Shown here: positions 58,253-64,000 of the stretch, in pieces
Layout of the letters: the number at the start of each line of letters is the position of its first letter
Numbering within the stretch: position 1 is the stretch's first letter
Source: Clitopilus passeckerianus
Lineage: Eukaryota; Basidiomycota; Agaricomycetes; Agaricales; Entolomataceae
Assembly (NCBI GenBank): GCA_944990035.1
Contig: CALYLX010000080.1
Span: 372,001-436,000, forward strand
Length of the DNA: 64,000 nucleotides
Reading direction: 5' to 3'
Made by a program: the position numbers and the translations under genes
The notes under the pieces: model-generated
Told to the model about the DNA's origin: nothing
Databases searched by the model: none
What the model saw: the letters and a program-made list of their open reading frames with translations, nothing else

Positions 58253-59277
58253 TTACTGGGTGAAGTCGACGCAACTCTGGTATGTCTGGCTGTTCTCGGT
58301 AGCATACCAGAACCATTGAATTGCGCAGGCCCCACTCGTGGCGCATTGAGTTCCCAGATTGGGAATTGTAATTTCGAAGTCGGCTTGGAAACAAAAAGAG
58401 TCAGAACACGTGAAAACGGTACAAATCGGACGATCGTGCGGTGAATTGCAGATGTTATTCGGAAGAGGAAAGGCGCTCACTCTCGTTCTTCGGCCAATCA
58501 GCCGGACCAAGGGAGCTGTTTGCGTATACCGGCCAGGTATAGACGGGTTTGCCTATTGTTTGCTGAGTAGCAAGATTAACCTTGATGATGATCATATCAG
58601 CCCGGTCGAAGTGGAGGTTCAAGATCGGTAACCCACAATAGAGACGTTCTGTACAATCAGATTATCAGGAATGAATCTTTGTAGAAAGGTGCAGGTTCGC
58701 GGCGGCACTGACCGCATATCCGGTATGGTGCGCCACGAGGTCTACATGGAAGGGAACGACTGTTCCAGCAGCGTACTTGCGAGTATTGCTCGTGTTATCC
58801 TCGAACTACACGTACAAAGAATCGTTATCGGAGGTTTCAGATGAACCATTGGCGTCCTTACCTGACCACCACGGCAGAAATAGAGATGGCAAGCGGCAGC
58901 ATTGTAGCTGGAGTCGATTTTCTTGACAGCGTTCTCAATCTGAAAATCGGGATATCGGTTACTATTCCGAAGCTCATGAATGCAGGTTATCGTACAGGTC
59001 CCGTCTTGTCTATAATAAAGTCAAAAGAGGGTTAGTTGATCAGCACAGTCTTTATTGTGTCGTCACTGACCTGATGCAAGTACTTTATTCACAGCCGCTC
59101 CGCATGCCGCGATGTTAGCGCTTCCAAGCTAGGGTATAGTGGCTCTATTAGGGACGATCGGCGTTTTGTTCCGTGGAAACTAACCTGACGAGGTTTCGGC
59201 GTTGTTACTACAGCGTGAGCGCTGACAGAGGATGCGATAGCAGCAAGAGTCAGAGCTAAGACCTGGAGTTTGAACAT
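58253..59277 (-). CDS. Secreted LPMO-like / chitin-binding type-4-like protein, 192 aa
   Basis: Eight exons, from the start: 59277-59185, 59128-59071, 59009-58996 (14 nt), 58939-58862, 58805-58713, 58648-58637 (12 nt), 58580-58481 and 58383-58253. A signal peptide (FKLQVLALTLAAIASSVSA) is followed directly by His21, so cleavage would expose an N-terminal histidine as in copper monooxygenases. Cys residues (IAACGAAV, CHLYFC, LGTQCAT, GACAIQWFW, SCVDF) suit a compact disulfide-bonded beta sandwich. VDLVAHHTGYANVSI supplies a second candidate copper His, and the Q-W-F-W-Y-A end is typical of this fungal family. Members are annotated as chitin-binding type-4-like; oxidative cleavage of polysaccharide is inferred. 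The microexons are required for frame and give ANVSIVN-like sequence. Confidence 0.82.
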
Positions 59278-60239
59278 AGTAGTGCGTGTTGGCAGGGATC
59301 TCGTCTCTCTCTCGCACCTTATAAACGATCCAGAGAGCCAGGCAGTCACACCAACATATGACTGAGACGGGCCGGCTCTATAGCACGAGAATATAGTAGA
59401 GGCTCTTGCCCCGGCCCGCTGTGCATCTTCTGTGCTCGATCTAGCAAATCGCGTCGATTTCGGGTTATCCTCGTTTGAATAGGCCAATACAAGACAACCT
59501 TGTCCAGGTGATACCGTGGAATCAATCCAATCTCCACCGCACCGCTGCTGCCCTTTGGTTAATACAACGGAGCCCAACGAGGGTTTTTAGAGATGGATGA
59601 TCCGAAACAATAAGAGGCATACGTGCCGAACTGTACAGTTCCTGTATCTAAACCGCAATGATCATAGAATGATCACTAGTGGTAGTCGGTGATCAGGCCT
59701 GTAGCGTATCAGGTGCTAGTGAAGCTCCCACTCCTCAGGCTCAGAGCGGGATGGTGGAGAACACGGACCGCCGTGGAACACGCAGCCAAGGACATGATAT
59801 TGGGGAGGCTGCGGGTAGCAAGCTTGAGATGTTAACATAGACGGTGCATTGTTATCAATGCAATTAATCTACTTGAGGGCGCTGTCAACATAGAAAGCTT
59901 TGAGGGGTCCAAACGTGTATGGCTTCAAGCTTCAAGAGTCGCATTCCAATCATGTAAATGCAGAGCGATGTGTACCAAGTGGCGTCCGAGCGGCAAGAAC
60001 AAAGATTTGTAGGCGTCTCCGAAGTTATATTTTCGTCGAAGAAAAACGCTGAAACTCCTGTAATTGACAGTAGCGCCCTGTCGGCAGTTCCAGGACAGGT
60101 GCAATGAACATTGTCCACGCCAACTTCCAGTGCGACTTCGGTCGCCGACATGGCCAAATTCGGCACCGCACGTGACTCGGCAGGACTGGCAGAGGCCTGC
60201 GACGGCGCTGAGCTTGGTCGTCCTCTGCTAGCTGCTGCC
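59278..60239. other. Intergenic, divergent upstream region
   Basis: Between the LPMO-like gene (minus) and the J-protein gene (plus). The plus frame is open from 60111 through an ATG at 60150, but it reads like leader. Confidence 0.4.
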
Positions 60240-62016
60240 ATGAACCCTGGATATCCAGTATTGCCTTCGAGGCCCATAATACCACATATTGGTACAACAT
60301 GCTCAAATCCTAGGTGCAATTCGCCGTTAGAGTTCCCAGTGCCACAACCGCAGCCACGCTCTGGCACTTTGCTGCAAGTTCGCTGCTTTACTTGCCAAAC
60401 GGTATTTTCGCATGCATTCTATCCTGGCCAGGTGCCATCTTCAAGCAGAACAACGGTTGCTACAAACTCTCCGGGTTTCAATGGAGGAACTAGTACCGGA
60501 CAGTCATCCACATCAGGTCAGGGTGCTGGTGCAGCACCCCGACGAGGGCGAAAGATCGGGACGCAAGAACGACCCCTTGAGACAGGCTACTACGACTTGC
60601 TGGGCGTCCCTGTAGACGCCACTTCAGATGACATAAAGAAAGCTTATCGTGCGTTCCCATATTTTTTGCTGGTCTGAACACGAGCTCAGGTTCAGTTTTA
60701 TGCTTTCACAGGACGCCTTGCAATCAAGCACCATCCAGACAAAAACCGTGATGACCCCCATGCCGAGGAGAAGTTCAAGGAGATTGCCATTGCGTACCAA
60801 ACACTATCAGACGAGGAGCTGCGGAAGAAATACAATGAGTTTGGCTCCAAGGAAACTCAGCCAGATGGAGGCTTCGTAGACCCAGAGGCGTTGTTTGGAG
60901 CTATCTTTGGTGGAGAACGCTTCATACCCATAATTGGAGACATTAGCGTAGCTCGGGAGATGAAGACAGCGTTGCAAGAAGCTGACGAGGCCGAGGAGGA
61001 GGCCAACAAACCCCGACTAAAGGATGCCAAGGGGAACGACATCCTGAGCCCTGAAGAGAAGGCGAAGAAGGAGGCCAAAGAACAGCAGAAGTCGGCCGAG
61101 GTTGGCTCCTCGTTATTCCTCCACATGACATGGTCATTGACGCATTGATGTTATTCCTTAAGAAAGCAGCTGCACGGAAGGAGAGGGTACAGAAGCTGGT
61201 CGAGAATCTTGAGCGAAAGCTTGGGATCTTTACGGAGTCAGCAACTGGTCCAGATGATGCCGATGTTACCGCTAGTTGGAGAACCATATGCCAATTAGAA
61301 GCCGAGTCAGTTTCTCCCTCATAATTTACAAGGGCCTTCGCTGATCCAAGCTTGCCCAGGGAGCTGAAGCGCGAATCGTACGGAGTAGAGCTTCTACACG
61401 CGATTGGCTTCGTCTATGCTGCGAAGGCGAAGCACCATCTCGCGACGAATCAAACGTTCTTGGGTGTCGGCGGCTGGTTACACAATGTCCAAGGCAAATA
61501 CCACGTGTTCAGCGAAACGTGAGTAGTGGTCTCGATTGTTGACATCGTCTAATTTTCGATGGGGAAAGCTGAAACAATGACTATTAGGGTGTCGACACTT
61601 CGTGCTGCGATGGAACTCAAGGCTGTGTTCGAGCAGATTCAAAACGCCGAGAAAGCAGGTAACCTGGGACCTGAGGAGAAGAAGAAACTAGAGGAGCAAG
61701 CGGCGGAGAAAGCTCTTCAGGCACTTTTCAAGGTTTGTGATTGTCTTCATGAAACTCTATCAGATTATTCACCGAGGGCGTAATTCTTGTACAGGGGACC
61801 AAGTTAGAGATAGAGTCGGTCCTTCGGGAAACATGTGATAGGATCCTTGAGGATCCTACGATCAGCAAGGCAAAGTCAGAGCTTCGCGCCGTCGCGCTGC
61901 AGATTCTTGGAGAGGCCTACCTCGGTGCTAAGAAGGACGATGGAACGGTGGATGACAGTGAATACGTTCGAGTCGATACCAAGAACAGCAGGGCCAGAGA
62001 GAAGCAAGGTATATAG
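60240..62016 (+). CDS. J-domain co-chaperone (Caj1/Djp1-like) with zinc-ribbon-like N-terminus, 488 aa
   Basis: Exons 60240-60648, 60712-61100, 61163-61305, 61360-61518, 61588-61732 and 61795-62016. Residues 18-60 contain CSNPRC and, after a Pro-rich loop, CFTC, a zinc-ribbon-like arrangement. After a Gly/Ser linker, residues about 113-178 form a J domain (GYYDLLGVP, helix [14 protein letters not shown] with the HPD triad, [11 protein letters not shown]) with the first intron splitting helix II. Then come [15 protein letters not shown] and a DnaJ-X-type C-terminal domain ([38 protein letters not shown]). The family stimulates Hsp70 ATPase; Djp1 aids peroxisomal protein import and Caj1 acts at membranes in yeast. 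The third exon's acceptor (TTAAG) and the GTTGGC donor before it are weak but needed for frame. An in-frame ATG at 60150 would add 30 residues. Confidence 0.88.
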
Positions 62017-62491
62017 ATTGGAAATGCACCTATCATGTGTTCTCGCAAAGATCCTTTAATTCGTTATTACTGGTACGGACATAGATTTCTTACATCTTGG
62101 GGTGGAGATTTTTACACTACCGCCCCATCAGGACCCTCGAGTTTGTTACTACTGCATGCATGTACATTTATGGCACACACAATGTTTATCCCTACACCTG
62201 GTAGCTGCGAATATAGTCACCAAGCAGTCACAACCACCATCATCGATTCAAAAGCGAGGTCCAACAACAGTCTATCAACGGTCCGATCCATATCTATATG
62301 CTTTGACCAGCCTTGAATGCCGGAGTTCTGCGTAGGGGCAAGAGTATTCATCAAGAGGTACAGGTTTCATTTTCCCACTTTGGGTGGCAAAGATCAGAAA
62401 TCGAAATCGTCATTCCATGGTAATTTAATCTGGGGTAACAACGAGAACATTGTAAGTGCTTCGAGTTGGACGTAATCACGACAGTTCAACC
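62017..62491. other. Convergent 3' intergenic region
   Basis: Between two converging genes; no frame of note. It should hold both polyadenylation regions. Confidence 0.4.
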
Positions 62492-63948
62492 TCATGATGT
62501 CGCCTGTTCTGGTGATGCTGTCTCCTGTTTCTCTAGCTCTGCCTGAGCGTGCGCCACTGCTTCGGGAGTTGGCGCGGTATCCGCATTGGCAGATGCCTCG
62601 TTCGCCACGGGCTGGGCATTTCTCCCTTTACCTGGTGGAGGCGGGTGATAGACCTTTTCCTGCAAGGAGCAATGATCAACATCATCCATTCATTCAATGT
62701 GTGCACATGCCCCCACCGCAGAGGATTCGCGCTGCTCTGCGGAGTATCGTAAGAGCGCTCACCTTTTTCTTCTTGGGGTTCGCAGGTTTCGCATTGGGGT
62801 CGGGGTACGCCAGCTTCTCGATCTTCTGCCACTCTTCGTCCTTCTCAAACGCGCTCCTAATCGGCGCGAGAATGTCGGTGATGGCTTTGGAGACTGCGGC
62901 CTTGAGGTCCTTCGGATGGAGCTTCTTCGCGACGAAGTCGTCTACCATGTCTTGGTAGGTCGAGTAGTGCGTGTGGCCTCCGAATTTCTCGTCCCGCTCG
63001 ATGGTGAAGACTGTACCTTCCGGCGCGTCGTCTGTGATGAAGGGTTTCTGGTTGCCCTCGCCGGCCTCGAGGAGCTGGTCGCCCTGGATTCGGGCGATGC
63101 GAAGCTGGCTTATCGGGATAAGCACAGCGCCGACAAAGGCGAGAACACCGTTGTTCTCCTTGTTCCCTTCCTCACAGAAGGCGGATTTGACCTTTTTCTT
63201 GACAGCCTCTGCGGTGTCAATAAGGTCGATCTTGGAGTTTGGATCTGAGGAGGACATCTTTCCTCCGGAAAGACCTGGAACCATGGCATTCATCAGGTGG
63301 GCTCGTTTCTTGTATCCGAGCCGGGGGAGGTAGAGTTCAGCGAATGTGAAGATTTTTCGCTGCAAGATACGTCAATGGGCCATCTTGATTGCAGAGAACA
63401 TAGTCACTCACCTGATCCAGTCCTCCGAATTGGAAGTCTACGTCAAGGTATTGCTCATCAAGAGCTTGAAGTCCGGGGTATAATAGGCCACTAATGAGTG
63501 GACTTTCAACTTGTTTGACGACCTCTGCGCCGGCCTTCTTGGCATCGTGCTCAGAGACGATCGCACATAATCGGTAGTTGTCGAGATTGTATTCCTTTGA
63601 GAGTTGGTAAGTTGAACCCTTCACGAAGGTGAGCTGGGATGTTGGTATGCCGAGTGACTTGAAGACTGCTCGTAGCAGCTTCTCGTAGTAGTCGCAGCGG
63701 TGGTTGATGAGTTCCCAAGGCGCCTTGAGATTATCCAAGACAGCGTGAAGATCTATGATTCGGGGTACTGTAAGGATAGTTTTTGCGGGAAGATGTTACG
63801 TTTTCGCTGACCTGCAAGCAATATTTTAACCTGATACGAGGTTTTATATAATTGACCTGACTTCCCCGAAGAGATCTGTGACTCACTGCAACACCTGCTC
63901 TAAGGAAATCTGCGATCTTGGTCAGAGGTACGAAGTATCCGATATGCG
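62492..63948 (-). CDS. TYS1: Cytosolic tyrosyl-tRNA synthetase, 5' end beyond the window
   Basis: Exons on the minus strand: (beyond 64000), 63948-63887, 63830-63812 (19 nt), 63752-63412, 63359-62763 and 62659-62492. Visible class I synthetase parts: [19 protein letters not shown] with the HIGH-like motif, [14 protein letters not shown] across the microexon, the [13 protein letters not shown] and [13 protein letters not shown] tyrosine-pocket regions, and [17 protein letters not shown] with a perfect KMSSS loop. The eukaryotic C-terminal part of the catalytic unit follows ([19 protein letters not shown]), then a Lys-rich stretch and a Pro/Ala-rich tail of about 45 residues. The enzyme charges tRNA-Tyr. 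The first exon(s) with the start lie outside; an acceptor CTTCCAG at 63949-63955 marks the left edge of the next intron. Confidence 0.93.
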
Positions 63949-64000
63949 CTGGAAGCAGGTCAAGCATCGCCGAAGAGTTTCAAAACACATGAAGACGTAC

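Noticed and set aside
54619..62016. Secondary-metabolite gene cluster around the prenyltransferase
   Set aside because: Neighbours are an LPMO-like protein and a J-protein; no NRPS, PKS, oxidase or transporter is visible.
62697..63248. 183-codon plus-strand frame
   Set aside because: Antisense to the tyrosyl-tRNA synthetase exon with the KMSSS motif; a shadow frame.
1..64000. CRISPR arrays, bacterial operons or ribosomal RNA
   Set aside because: No regularly spaced identical repeats with unique spacers, no Shine-Dalgarno-led gene strings and no rRNA-like sequence; the gene structure is eukaryotic.

Overview
This window is nuclear DNA of a filamentous fungus, most likely a basidiomycete of the Agaricomycetes. 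The grounds are genes split by many short introns (about 42-70 nt, GTRNGT donors, CTNAY branch sites, YAG acceptors), eukaryotic housekeeping proteins, one nuclear tRNA gene, and protein families typical of mushroom-forming fungi. All exon models were built by hand from reading frame, splice signals and frame continuity; none has transcript support.

Left third (1-25 kb): six coiled-coil genes, all on the plus strand, lie at 1410, 4027, 9238, 16013, 18220 and 21637. Five of them start with hydrophobic, membrane-like segments. Scattered among them are an ankyrin-MYND zinc-finger gene (6785), an uncharacterised gene broken by an in-frame TAG (10639), a multi-pass membrane gene (11799), the 3' part of a concanavalin A-like lectin/glucanase-type gene (14490), an acidic low-complexity gene (20416) and a minus-strand tRNA-Thr(TGT) (23009). 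Gene relics at 5641-5805 and 8479-8761 show local duplication and decay. At 23698 a gene joins a heptad-rich N-terminus to a retroelement-type RNase H domain with all four acidic catalytic residues.

Middle (25-42.5 kb): an FCP1/NIF-like HAD protein with a DxN catalytic motif (25316), a probable broken secreted-protein gene (27418), an 11-exon WDR48/UAF1 orthologue on the minus strand (28297-32411), and a divergently placed multi-pass membrane gene (32830). A decayed paralogue of that gene follows (34319-36141). It is interrupted by a 630-bp non-autonomous DNA transposon with 39-bp inverted repeats and a TA target duplication. A poorly resolved, repeat-bearing stretch (36.2-39.9 kb) leads to a small minus-strand gene whose first exon carries three perfect or near-perfect 48-bp repeats, and to a second member of the 11799 membrane family (40925).

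Right third (42.5-64 kb): mostly gene-poor sequence with orphan exons, then conserved single genes: a single-pass membrane protein (47487, minus), an HNH-like zinc protein (48631, plus), a DMATS-type aromatic prenyltransferase (54619-56323, minus), an LPMO-like secreted protein with 12- and 14-nt microexons (58253-59277, minus), a J-domain protein with an N-terminal zinc-ribbon-like region (60240-62016), and the cytosolic tyrosyl-tRNA synthetase, which runs off the right end (62492->63948, minus). The prenyltransferase has no recognisable biosynthetic neighbours, so I see no secondary-metabolite cluster. The most unusual content is the run of membrane/coiled-coil genes, the captured RNase H domain, and the transposon-split paralogue.
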